This document shows positions 1-6,707 of a stretch of 16,094 bases of DNA, one piece after another. The stretch comes from CAYFMS01 sp964491425. GTDB lineage: Bacteria; Patescibacteriota; Patescibacteriia; UBA9934. The position numbers and the translations under genes were made by a program. The stretch spans positions 1 through 16,094 of the forward strand of contig CAZBFR010000015.1 in the NCBI GenBank assembly GCA_964491425.1. The letters run 5' to 3'. Below the pieces are notes generated by a model. That model saw only the letters and a program-made list of their open reading frames with translations. It had not been told where the DNA came from and did not search any database. Position 1 is the first letter of the stretch, and the number at the start of each line of letters is the position of its first letter.

Positions 1-960
1 CCCGAAGTTTCGACGGAGGTTGAGCCGTTACCTGAAATTGCGACGGTTCGACCGGGCGATGGTGTTACGTGGATTTTGATGCGACAGTTTAAGGAGCGTG
101 CGGACGAGTTTGGCTATAATCCGGCAAACGATGGGGATATCCACGAATGGGCACGCGAGAAAGCGAATGCGCTTGCGAAGGCGAAGGGATACCTCGACGA
201 GCACGGCTTTGAGACACGGATTAAGAAGGAGGCGGTCGGCACGCTCGGACTTGTTCTTAACGAAGGGGGCGACGGGTTTACGATTGAGTATAAGTCTGGC
301 GGGCCTATGGAGGCGGGTCAGCGCGCGCTCTTCTTCGAAGATGTTGCGGATACCCCGGCACTTCTTAAATCACAGGGAGTCGAATATGTTTCGGGAGCTC
401 TTGAACCCGACGATGCCGTTCGACGGATCGGGTCGTCGAGCGCACCTACGCCTGAATTATCCACAACGCCTACGGCACCTGAAGTGTCGGCGCCGGCCCT
501 TGCGGAAGTGGAAGATGACGTAGATCTTCCGGAGCCTGAACCTGAACCGGAACCGACAACGCAAACGCCCGAGACTCCGCCTGCCGGACGGGTCGCCGAA
601 GTTCGCGTCGATTCCTACGGAAAAATGAAGGTCTTTGAAACGCCGGACGGACGCTACACGCTCGACCTTTCGAAGTTTGAAGTACGCCGAAGACATGTCG
701 AAATGATGCAAGAATTAGCCATTTCCCCGGATTCTATCGATACGCCGGAAGAGCGCTCATTCTTCCAAAAACTCTTTGCCTACGCTTATACGCTCGACGA
801 GATGCGAAAGCAGGGAGAGGAGGGTGGTCGCGTCTACACGGGCCTAGCAAAAGAGGTTAATCGATTATTTGTCATGTCCTATTCGAGAATGGGGATTGAG
901 GTTAACCCTGGTGACCCACTTATTCTTCCACTTCTTAAGCCCGAATACCGAATCCGCTAG
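1..960 (+). CDS. Unrecognised Pro/Glu-rich protein, 5'-truncated by window edge
   Basis: The reading frame is open from base 1 and stops with TAG at 958-960, so the true start lies upstream; the in-frame TTG at 76 and ATG at 79 are probably internal. About 319 residues are visible. The first part contains VRPGDGVTWILMRQF followed by a charged helical stretch, which resembles the LysM-like 'V.KGD..W.I' modules of envelope proteins; this is only a weak resemblance. A middle linker (roughly bases 430-590) is rich in Pro, Thr, Ala and Glu and includes a run of Pro-Glu dipeptides, a typical extended spacer. The C-terminal 120 residues (from AEVRVDSYGKMKVFETPDG) form a separate, mostly helical domain I do not recognise. 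No membrane segment is visible in this part. A secreted or envelope role is inferred from the linker only. Codon use matches the neighbouring resident genes. Confidence 0.75.
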   Translation, partial: PEVSTEVEPLPEIATVRPGDGVTWILMRQFKERADEFGYNPANDGDIHEWAREKANALAKAKGYLDEHGFETRIKKEAVGTLGLVLNEGGDGFTIEYKSGGPMEAGQRALFFEDVADTPALLKSQGVEYVSGALEPDDAVRRIGSSSAPTPELSTTPTAPEVSAPALAEVEDDVDLPEPEPEPEPTTQTPETPPAGRVAEVRVDSYGKMKVFETPDGRYTLDLSKFEVRRRHVEMMQELAISPDSIDTPEERSFFQKLFAYAYTLDEMRKQGEEGGRVYTGLAKEVNRLFVMSYSRMGIEVNPGDPLILPLLKPEYRIR

Positions 961-961
961 C

Positions 962-990
962 TTGTTGCAAAAACGGGGAAATGCTACACT
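962..990 (+). promoter_or_regulatory. Promoter of the HU gene
   Basis: TTGTTG (962-967), a 17-base spacer and TACACT (985-990), preceded by TGC, an extended -10. It begins two bases after the upstream stop codon. The expected transcript start near 997 leaves a leader of about 25 bases with no SD before the ATG at 1022. Confidence 0.6.
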
Positions 991-1021
991 TTTACCGTTA
1001 ATTCATTAACTAACTATTGCT

Positions 1022-1309
1022 ATGGAAAAGCGATTAAGCAAGTCACAACTCGTAGCCGCTATGGCGGAAACATGGGGAGTGTCGAAAAAAGAGGCCGGAG
1101 AATACTATGATGCATTCATCGGACTCGTTTACAAAGAAGTAAAGCGAGCCGGAGAAATCATGCTCCCAGGTCTTGGCAAATTCGCAAAGAAGCGCCGAGA
1201 TGCGCGAACCGGACGAAACCCACTTACGGGTGCAACGATCCAAATTCCTGCAAAGACGGTCGTGAAGTTCACGGTCAACAAGGCTGCAAAGGACGCACTT
1301 CTTAAATAG
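1022..1309 (+). CDS. hup: HU/IHF-family nucleoid DNA-binding protein
   Basis: A 95-residue protein of the normal HU length. It starts MEKRLSKSQLVAAMAE, the helical dimerisation region, and carries the family signature around residues 46-66: LPGLGKF, then RDARTGRNPLTGATIQIPA, where RNP is the tip of the DNA-embracing beta arm with its intercalating proline. It ends in VVKFTVNKAAKDALLK, the usual closing helix. Its role is non-specific DNA bending and nucleoid compaction. It has its own promoter directly upstream and an intrinsic terminator directly downstream, so it is monocistronic. The upstream TAACTAACTATTGCT has no SD. The arm and residues follow the HU rather than the sequence-specific IHF pattern, but IHF cannot be strictly excluded. 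Confidence 0.95.
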   Translation: MEKRLSKSQLVAAMAETWGVSKKEAGEYYDAFIGLVYKEVKRAGEIMLPGLGKFAKKRRDARTGRNPLTGATIQIPAKTVVKFTVNKAAKDALLK

Positions 1310-1328
1310 TCACCTTGAACCGAAGTCG

Positions 1329-1351
1329 AAAATCCCCACCTGGGGATTTTT
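1329..1351 (+). terminator. Intrinsic terminator after the HU gene
   Basis: A 9-bp inverted repeat AAAATCCCC (1329-1337) / GGGGATTTT (1342-1350) with loop ACCT and a T-run on its 3' side. The flanking A and T tracts would let it work in both directions. Confidence 0.85.
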
Positions 1352-1385
1352 GCGTACAGGGATCTTTTCAGAAATTGATTTTAGG

Positions 1386-1391
1386 TATAGT
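1386..1391 (+). promoter_or_regulatory. -10 box of the LCP gene
   Basis: TATAGT, 16 bases before the ATG at 1408, giving a leader of about 9 bases without an SD. No clear -35 is visible; TTTTCA at 1365-1370 (15-base spacer) is the best candidate. It lies just after the HU terminator, so the LCP gene needs a new promoter here. Confidence 0.5.
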
Positions 1392-1407
1392 TTGGTTAAT
1401 TAGGCTT

Positions 1408-2592
1408 ATGAAGTTTTTTCGTAAATGGATTATTGCGGGAATTGTGACGATTGCTGGGTTTGTTGTTGTGATGATGGTGGCGTCGTACTTGATGGGCGAC
1501 GAGAGCGTTTTGCAAAAATCGGCGACGGTAGACGAAATTATTCTCGACGTAACGCAGAAGCGGTTGACAGAGGGCGGGAACGGAGTGGATTTTGGAACGG
1601 AGAAGGAACTAAATGTTCTTGTCATTGGGCTCGATCAGCGAAAGGACTGGGATAAGCCGCACTGCGACGCGATCCACATGTTTACGCTTAATCTCGAGGA
1701 TTGGTCGATCCATATTACCTCCGTGCCGAGAGGCACCTACGCCTATATTCCGCGCGCGCTTCCGGAAACGGATTATTATCTCGCAAATACCTGTTCGACG
1801 ATGGGGCTTGAGTACGGAATTGCACAAATGGAAAAGATCATTGGTCGGCGGGCGGATTATTACGCAACGGTAAATTTTTCGCAGGTGATTGGGATTATGC
1901 GAATGCTTGATCTCCCGACAACCGAATCGCTTCAGTGGCTTCGCCACAGACAGAGCTACGCGATTGGCGACCCACAACGAAGTCGGAATCAGGCGGTGTT
2001 TATGAAGGACCTGATCGTTTCACAACTCCACCGGTTTGAAGGTGATTTTAGCTTGCCGGTGATGTACGCGATGTTCCAATTTGTCGATACGGACATGGAC
2101 TTTAATACCGCAAAGTCACTTATTAACGGATACGTTTCCGCAAAAATTCACGAACGCCCGGAGGCGATTACCCTTGAAATGAAGCCGTACTATGAAACGG
2201 TAGATTATCATTTAGACCTCGAAAATCCCGACGAACAAATCGAGGCGCTTCTAAGGCGAATTCGTCCGTATCTATCCGACGCCGATCTTTCGGATCGGAC
2301 GCTTGAGGAGGTGCAGGACGAGCTTATTGCCTACTTAGAGGAGGCACTTGTTGGCGAGCTCCCGGTAGACGCAATTATCGAACGGGCGCTTTGGATGCAG
2401 ATTGAGGACGACGCGGTGCGCAATGATTTGCACTATCGACTTGTCGAAGATTATGTCTACGCGCTTATTGACTCCGGTAAAAAAGACGAGGCGGTTGAAT
2501 ATTTAACGACGTATATTATCGAAGTGGAGGCGTTTGAGCTTGAGGATTACGCGAAACGCGGGCGGGGGCTTATGCAGTATATCGCGCAGTAA
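1408..2592 (+). CDS. LytR-CpsA-Psr (LCP) family envelope protein with C-terminal extension
   Basis: 394 residues from the ATG at 1408. An upstream in-frame start at 1315 is rejected because it runs through the HU terminator and this gene's -10 box. Residues 7-28 are one membrane segment (N-in, catalytic domain outside). Residues 68-208 match the LCP domain: NVLVIGLDQR, then CDAIHMFTLN, ITSVPRGTYAYIP, ADYYATVNFSQVIGIM and GDPQRSRNQAVFMKDLI. LCP enzymes transfer polyprenyl-linked glycans to peptidoglycan or other envelope acceptors. D76, R78, D87, R108 and R191, which match conserved acidic and arginine positions, are present. The usual PRD after the fourth strand is PRG here. About 185 further residues, acidic and helical and perhaps TPR-like, follow and have no obvious counterpart in short LCP proteins. 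The gene stops 16 bases before the next start. Confidence 0.85.
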   Translation: MKFFRKWIIAGIVTIAGFVVVMMVASYLMGDESVLQKSATVDEIILDVTQKRLTEGGNGVDFGTEKELNVLVIGLDQRKDWDKPHCDAIHMFTLNLEDWSIHITSVPRGTYAYIPRALPETDYYLANTCSTMGLEYGIAQMEKIIGRRADYYATVNFSQVIGIMRMLDLPTTESLQWLRHRQSYAIGDPQRSRNQAVFMKDLIVSQLHRFEGDFSLPVMYAMFQFVDTDMDFNTAKSLINGYVSAKIHERPEAITLEMKPYYETVDYHLDLENPDEQIEALLRRIRPYLSDADLSDRTLEEVQDELIAYLEEALVGELPVDAIIERALWMQIEDDAVRNDLHYRLVEDYVYALIDSGKKDEAVEYLTTYIIEVEAFELEDYAKRGRGLMQYIAQ

Positions 2593-2594
2593 GG

Positions 2595-2600
2595 TATACT
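2595..2600 (+). promoter_or_regulatory. -10 box of the ATP-cone nuclease gene (leaderless start)
   Basis: TATACT with exactly 8 bases between it and the ATG at 2609. Transcription would begin at or next to the A of the start codon. No clear -35 is visible, so the call rests on the -10 and on the repeated spacing elsewhere in the window. Confidence 0.5.
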
Positions 2601-2608
2601 TGCGCTAT

Positions 2609-3442
2609 ATGGAGGTTGTAAAAAACGATGGGGAGCGCGAGGCGTATTCCGAAGAGAAAGTGATTCGAAGTATTGTGCACACCGGCGCGACGGCGGAAAC
2701 GGCGCGAGAGGTTTTAGAGCGCGTAACGCCTCGGGTGACGGACGGGATGACAACGCGGGAGCTCTACGCAATTGTTCGCGAGGAGTTGAAGAGAACGAAC
2801 GCTTGTTTTGGGTGTCGTTACGATTTACGGGAAGCGATTCTTCGGCTTGGGCCAACCGGATTTCCGTTTGAACAATACTTTTCGGCTATTTTAAATGAAG
2901 AAGGCTTTACGGCCGAAGTGCCAGAAGGAGAGATTGCGGGAGCTTGCGTTATGCACGAAGTTGACGGCCTCGCAAAAAAGGATGGCAAGCTTCATTTTAT
3001 CGAATGTAAATTCCGCCAAGACCCGGGCGACGTGGTTGATTTAAAGAACACGATGGCGACTTGGGCGCGGTTTCTCGATCTTGTCGACGGATATGCCTCG
3101 GGAAAAAATCCATACCCGATTACCGATCCATGGCTTGTAACGAACGCCTCGTTTTCCGATCGTGCGGAGCAATTCGGGAAGTGTAAAGGGATTCGTCTTA
3201 TCGGTTGGCATTTACCAAAGGAGCGTCCATTATCGCAAATGGTAAAAGAACGACAAATGTGGCCAGTGACGATTATTGATGATTTAACCTCGGCTGAGAT
3301 GACCGCCTTTAGTAAGAATGGAATCATGCTTTGCTCGCAACTTGCGGAATATGACCCGACTGATCTTGCGGAACGATTCGATCTTTCGGCGATTCGTGCC
3401 GAAAGCCTTATCGGTAAGGCGACCCTGATTCTTGGAGAATAG
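2609..3442 (+). CDS. ATP-cone domain fused to a PD-(D/E)xK (Mrr-like) nuclease domain
   Basis: 277 residues from the ATG at 2609; the in-frame start at 2534 would overlap the LCP gene and is rejected. Residues 1-90 read as an ATP-cone: MEVVKNDGEREAYSEEKVIRSI, then a helical bundle with TTRELYAIVREEL and YDLREAI. This nucleotide-sensing module is best known from ribonucleotide reductases and NrdR. Residues 90-200 contain HEVDGLAKKDGKLHFIECKF, where D119, E132 and K134 form the D-x(n)-E-x-K active site of restriction-type nucleases. The C-terminus (YDPTDLAERFDLSAIRAESLIGKA) looks like a helix-hairpin-helix DNA-binding segment. The fusion suggests DNA cleavage gated by nucleotide binding, in repair or defence; that role is inferred. 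There is no methylase or other restriction partner nearby. A terminator follows at once. Confidence 0.8.
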   Translation: MEVVKNDGEREAYSEEKVIRSIVHTGATAETAREVLERVTPRVTDGMTTRELYAIVREELKRTNACFGCRYDLREAILRLGPTGFPFEQYFSAILNEEGFTAEVPEGEIAGACVMHEVDGLAKKDGKLHFIECKFRQDPGDVVDLKNTMATWARFLDLVDGYASGKNPYPITDPWLVTNASFSDRAEQFGKCKGIRLIGWHLPKERPLSQMVKERQMWPVTIIDDLTSAEMTAFSKNGIMLCSQLAEYDPTDLAERFDLSAIRAESLIGKATLILGE

Positions 3443-3470
3443 AAAAAACCGCCGAGGAGGCGGTGTTTTT
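3443..3470. terminator. Bidirectional terminator between the ATP-cone nuclease and rpmB
   Basis: Stem ACCGCC (3448-3453) / GGCGGT (3459-3464) with loop GAGGA, flanked by AAAAA on the left and GTTTTT on the right. It sits between the convergent stops at 3442 and 3472 and can end both transcripts. Confidence 0.85.
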
Positions 3471-3471
3471 C

Positions 3472-3705
3472 TTAGACCATGAGAAGGGTTCGGAGGTCGT
3501 AGACCTTGCCGTCCTTCTGCCACTTCGCGAGCGTTCGCATTCCACGGGTGGAAATAAGAACGGTTTCCATGATTCCGGTAGCCGGATTCATCATTCGCTT
3601 TTTGTGCAGGTTTGGCATTTGTCGGCGCTTTACCTTTCGGTTGGAATGGCTGACGTGGTTGCCGGTTAGGGGCGTTTTTCCCGTTAGTTTGCAAATTTTG
3701 CTCAT
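3472..3705 (-). CDS. rpmB: Ribosomal protein bL28
   Basis: 77 residues starting MSKICKLTGKTPLTGNHVSHSN and continuing KVKRRQMPNLHKKR, the hallmark of bL28: the N-terminal C.LTGK.P..GN.VSH.N and the K.RR..PNLH.KR block. ISTRGMRTL follows, as in other members. It is a component of the 50S subunit. A longer frame reaching 3741 exists, but its first codons lie upstream of the -10 box at 3723-3728, so the ATG at 3705 is chosen. Only one cysteine (C5) is present, so no zinc site. There is no SD. The gene is monocistronic and on the opposite strand to most of its neighbours, yet its codon use is that of the resident genes, unlike the minus-strand cassettes. Confidence 0.96.
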   Translation of the reverse strand: MSKICKLTGKTPLTGNHVSHSNRKVKRRQMPNLHKKRMMNPATGIMETVLISTRGMRTLAKWQKDGKVYDLRTLLMV

Positions 3706-3722
3706 AAAAATAGTTCGGGAGA

Positions 3723-3751
3723 ATTGTACGGGATTTGTCATTTTTAGTCAA
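3723..3751 (-). promoter_or_regulatory. rpmB promoter
   Basis: On the minus strand TTGACT (3751-3746), a 17-base spacer and TACAAT (3728-3723). The ATG at 3705 is 17 bases further on, giving a leader of about 10 bases. Confidence 0.8.
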
Positions 3752-3820
3752 TAGTTTGTGGAAATGGCTGGGTTGGGGTGGTCTGTGTTCCGAGGGTGAG
3801 TTACTTTTAAATCGCATTTT

Positions 3821-3871
3821 TGTACCAAATGGTACATTTTGTACGAAATTGTACATTTTTACTAAGTAAAA
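3821..3871. repeat. Three adjacent palindromes, operator-like
   Basis: TGTACC-AAAT-GGTACA (3821-3836), TGTAC-GAAATT-GTACA (3840-3855) and TTTTACT-A-AGTAAAA (3857-3871). The first two have centres 19 bp apart and share TGTAC/GTACA arms, like paired sites for a dimeric regulator. They lie in the 190-base spacer between the rpmB promoter and the terminator of cassette A, about 70 bp upstream of the rpmB -35. I see no convincing promoter inside the array. No gene is visible in the rest of 3752-3896. Confidence 0.55.
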
Positions 3872-3896
3872 GTGGTTAATGCACAGATGCACAACA

Positions 3897-3919
3897 CCCC
3901 CGCTCTTTCGAGACGGGGG
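3897..3919 (-). terminator. Hairpin terminator of cassette A
   Basis: Read on the minus strand: CCCCCG, a bulged T, CTC, loop GAAA, GAG, CGGGGG. It lies 23 bases after the stop of the 191-residue gene. The following tract (TGTTGTGC) is only weakly U-rich. The loop and its flanks (TCGAAAGA) are identical to those of the cassette B hairpin. Confidence 0.65.
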
Positions 3920-3942
3920 CGTGAGATGGAGTTGGTGGCGAC

Positions 3943-4518
3943 CTAGTCGGCCCACCAAACGGAGGACCTACGGTTGCCCGCGTGGTGGACACCACGTCCG
4001 TGGATGTCCTTGAGGATCCGCACGACGCGATCCTGCGGGATGTTGAGTCGTACGGCGAGACGCCGGGCCGAGATTGCCTGATTGCGACCGATGTGGTCGC
4101 GAATAAGCGTGTTCACGACCGTGTCATGGTCGCTCGGAGGCGTCCGTCGAACGAAGTTCTGCGAAAGGACGACATGGTAGCCGTCTCGTGTTGTAGGCTC
4201 GTCGAACTTCTCCCAGGTCGACCACCGCAGGATCTGTTGCAGGGCGGTCGATGCGAGGTAGACGTCCAGCTTCTCGCGATCCTCTTCTTCGAGGGCGTCC
4301 GTGAGAAGGATTCGCGATCCGACGCACAGGGCGTCGTCGAGCTCCGGGAAGAGCCTCGCGACAAGCTCGTCGAGGAGGCATACCTTTGTTGTTGGCCGAC
4401 CCTCGAGGAACTGACGGAGCGCAGTGGCTACCGCCGGTCTCCTCGTCAAGACGTCGGCGGAGTGCGGAAGTGCGGTTGTCGCAACTCCACAAGCCGCGGA
4501 AACTACTGAATGATTCAT
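3943..4518 (-). CDS. Cassette A: unknown protein with C-terminal winged-helix-like domain
   Basis: 191 residues from the ATG at 4518, chosen because AGGAGG (4523-4528) precedes it by four bases and a promoter lies further up; the longer frame to 4554 would start at or above the transcript start. Residues 30-105 are helical (ATALRQFLEGRPTTK, then DELVARLFPEL). The last 45 residues, ISARRLAVRLNIPQDRVV followed by RILKDIHGRGVHHAGNRRSSVWW, read as a helix-turn-helix with a wing, so DNA binding is likely. I do not recognise the family. Third codon positions are dominated by G and C and CTG, CGG and GTC are common, unlike neighbours on either side. It is encoded alone, divergent from uvrD, and has its own promoter, SD and terminator. 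A regulator role is inferred; horizontal origin is possible. Confidence 0.7.
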   Translation of the reverse strand: MNHSVVSAACGVATTALPHSADVLTRRPAVATALRQFLEGRPTTKVCLLDELVARLFPELDDALCVGSRILLTDALEEEDREKLDVYLASTALQQILRWSTWEKFDEPTTRDGYHVVLSQNFVRRTPPSDHDTVVNTLIRDHIGRNQAISARRLAVRLNIPQDRVVRILKDIHGRGVHHAGNRRSSVWWAD

Positions 4519-4573
4519 GAGCCCTCCTGTCCAAAGGACCCAATAGAATGCCACAGAATTGAGGTTTTGTCAA
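4519..4573 (-). promoter_or_regulatory. Promoter, 5' hairpin and SD of cassette A
   Basis: On the minus strand: TTGACA (4573-4568), 17-base spacer, CATTCT (4550-4545, a weak -10), then a GTCC-TTT-GGAC hairpin (4539-4529) at the expected 5' end of the transcript, then AGGAGG (4528-4523) and the ATG. The -35 overlaps the divergent uvrD -35 on the other strand. Confidence 0.6.
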
Positions 4574-4593
4574 TGTTGTGGTCGTGCTACAAT
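4567..4593 (+). promoter_or_regulatory. uvrD promoter (leaderless start)
   Basis: TTGTCA (4567-4572), a short 15-base spacer and extended -10 TGC-TACAAT (4588-4593), then 7 bases to the ATG at 4601. The transcript should start at or next to the start codon. The -35 is nearly the reverse complement of the cassette A -35. Confidence 0.65.
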
Positions 4594-4600
4594 GCAGACC

Positions 4601-6706
4601 ATGAAAGACTACGTATTACAGCCGAGTGCGCCGAAAAGCCTTAAAATTGACTACGAACGGGAGTTGAACGCCGAGCAGTTTGCGGTTGTGCGGGATGGGG
4701 ACGGGATGGCGCTTGTGCTTGCCGGGGCAGGGTCGGGGAAAACGCGGACGATTGTGTACCGCGTTGCCTGGCTTCTCGAGCACGGCGTTGCGCCAAACGA
4801 GATTCTCCTTTTGACGTTTACGAATCGGGCGGCGCGGGAGATGGTCGAGCGGGTCGAGGCGCTCCTCGGGTTTTATCCGGAGGGTCTTTGGGCGGGCACG
4901 TATCACTCGATCGCGAATCGGCTTTTACGCCGTTATGCCGACAGTATTGGTTTTGCGTCGAACTTTTCTATTCTCGACCAGGAAGATTCGAGGGACCTGA
5001 TCGCGATGTGCGTAAAAGAATGTGGCATTGATACGACAGGGAAGCGATTCCCTAAATCGACCGTTTTGCAGTCGATTATTTCTTATTCTCGAAATAGCCG
5101 GGCGGGGATTTCGGATACCTTGGAAAAAATGCACCCGAAGTTTCTTCCGATTCGAAGCGAGATCGAGCGGGTTGCCGAACGGTACCGCGAGCAAAAGCGA
5201 CTCCAAAACGCGATGGACTTCGACGACCTTCTCGTCCTTTTACTAGAACTTTTAACAACAAATGACGGGGTGGCGAGATCATTATCTTATGGATTCCGCT
5301 ATATTCTTGTCGACGAGTTTCAAGATACGAATAGTATTCAAGCCGATATCGTAAAGATTTTAGCAAGGGAGCATGAAAATCTCCTTGTTGTTGGCGATGA
5401 TGCGCAAAGTATTTATTCATTTCGCGCGGCGGATATTGCGAACATTCTCGATTTTCCAAAGCAGTATGATCATGTTGCTGTGTATCGGTTGACGATGAAT
5501 TACCGTTCAACGCCACAGATTTTATCGATCGCGAACGCCGTGATTGCAAATAACACGAAGCAGTTTGAGAAAGAATTGCAATCGATGGCGGGCGGGGGTG
5601 CGAAGCCAGAGATGATTCCCGCTTCGAGTAGTCGGCAGGAGGCGGAATTCATTGCGCAAAAAATTCTCGATTTACGAAACGGGGGGATGGAGCTAGGTGA
5701 CATGGCCGTTTTGTTTCGTGCGACGTATCACTCGCAATCGCTCGAATTCGAACTCTTGAAGCGCGACATCCCGTACGATTATCGGGGCGGCCTGCGATTT
5801 TTCGAGCGCTCGCATATTAAGGATGCGGTCGCGCATGTCCGCGTTGGCGAGAACATGAAGGACCTTACCGCATGGTCGCGCATCCTCCGAATCCACCCGG
5901 GCCTTGGACTCGCCGGGTCCGTAAAAATCGCCGAAGAAGCGGGCCACTACGACTCGCTCGCGGAATTTTTTGCGCTCTACGCGCCGAAAGGTAAACGCGC
6001 ACAGGCGGGGTTTGCCGGAGCAAAGCGTATTTGCGAGAAAATGTTAGCCGCTGGACTCTCGCCGAGTGAACGAATTCGCGCTATCGCCGCAAGCGACGAT
6101 TACCGTGCCTATCTTGAAATGACATTCCCAAATTTTGACGAACGAATCGAGGATATCGAGCAGTTCGCGCTTTTTGCCGAACAATTTACCGACACCGAAG
6201 CCTTTCTCGCGACGATTTCACTCACCGACGAATGGGGCGCCGGAACGCAAAAGCAGGCTTTCGACGAACCGCGCGTCGTCCTCTCGACGATCCATCAAGC
6301 AAAGGGGCTCGAATGGCGAGCGGTATTTGTTATGCATCTCGCCGAAGGTATGTTCCCGCACTCCCGCGCCTATGAAGATGAAGCACAAATGGAGGAAGAG
6401 CGTCGACTTTTTTACGTCGCCGTAACGCGCGCCCGCGAAAATCTTTATCTAAGTTACCCTGTAACCGCGGGAATGGATCGCGTTGAGATCTGCCAGCCGT
6501 CGACCTTCCTCGATGAAATCCCGTCACGATCAATAGAAGAGATTCGTCTTAAATCTGCCCCTAGCTATCAATCGCCGTACAAATCTTTCCACAAGCCCCA
6601 AAGGGACGCTTGGGAAGAGCCGGTTATCGTGCTTAATGAGTTAGGTGATAAAATAGAGGAGCGCCCTATGCCAAAGTCGTTTTTACGAGGCGGGGATGAT
6701 TTCTAA
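4601..6706 (+). CDS. uvrD: UvrD/PcrA-type superfamily 1A DNA helicase
   Basis: 701 residues, normal for the family. The ATG at 4601 is taken because the -10 box ends 7 bases earlier; the frame to 4559 would start above the promoter. Motifs in order: Q-motif LNAEQFAVV (22-30), Walker A AGAGSGKT (41-48), Ia TFTNRAA, GTYHSIANRLLRR, motif II LVDEFQDTN (from 236; D238, E239), motif III VVGDDAQSIYSFRAA, motif IV YRLTMNYRSTPQI, motif V STIHQAKGLEWRAVFV and motif VI EERRLFYVAVTRARE. It is a 3'-5' ATP-dependent helicase acting in nucleotide excision repair, replication restart and removal of RecA or stalled polymerase. The C-terminal tail is short and lacks the conserved PcrA tudor-like ending as far as I can see. 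The downstream RskA-like gene is adjacent or overlapping, so co-transcription is likely. Confidence 0.95.
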   Translation: MKDYVLQPSAPKSLKIDYERELNAEQFAVVRDGDGMALVLAGAGSGKTRTIVYRVAWLLEHGVAPNEILLLTFTNRAAREMVERVEALLGFYPEGLWAGTYHSIANRLLRRYADSIGFASNFSILDQEDSRDLIAMCVKECGIDTTGKRFPKSTVLQSIISYSRNSRAGISDTLEKMHPKFLPIRSEIERVAERYREQKRLQNAMDFDDLLVLLLELLTTNDGVARSLSYGFRYILVDEFQDTNSIQADIVKILAREHENLLVVGDDAQSIYSFRAADIANILDFPKQYDHVAVYRLTMNYRSTPQILSIANAVIANNTKQFEKELQSMAGGGAKPEMIPASSSRQEAEFIAQKILDLRNGGMELGDMAVLFRATYHSQSLEFELLKRDIPYDYRGGLRFFERSHIKDAVAHVRVGENMKDLTAWSRILRIHPGLGLAGSVKIAEEAGHYDSLAEFFALYAPKGKRAQAGFAGAKRICEKMLAAGLSPSERIRAIAASDDYRAYLEMTFPNFDERIEDIEQFALFAEQFTDTEAFLATISLTDEWGAGTQKQAFDEPRVVLSTIHQAKGLEWRAVFVMHLAEGMFPHSRAYEDEAQMEEERRLFYVAVTRARENLYLSYPVTAGMDRVEICQPSTFLDEIPSRSIEEIRLKSAPSYQSPYKSFHKPQRDAWEEPVIVLNELGDKIEERPMPKSFLRGGDDF

Positions 6707-6707
6707 T

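Noticed and set aside
529..555. Tandem Pro-Glu codon repeat as a DNA repeat element
   Set aside because: It is a short coding repeat giving a Pro-Glu linker, common in envelope proteins, and not an independent element.
3982..4509. Long plus-strand frame of 175 codons opposite cassette A
   Set aside because: It has no promoter or start signal and no recognisable protein. It is the shadow of a GC-rich gene on the minus strand, which has promoter, SD, helix-turn-helix-like domain and terminator.
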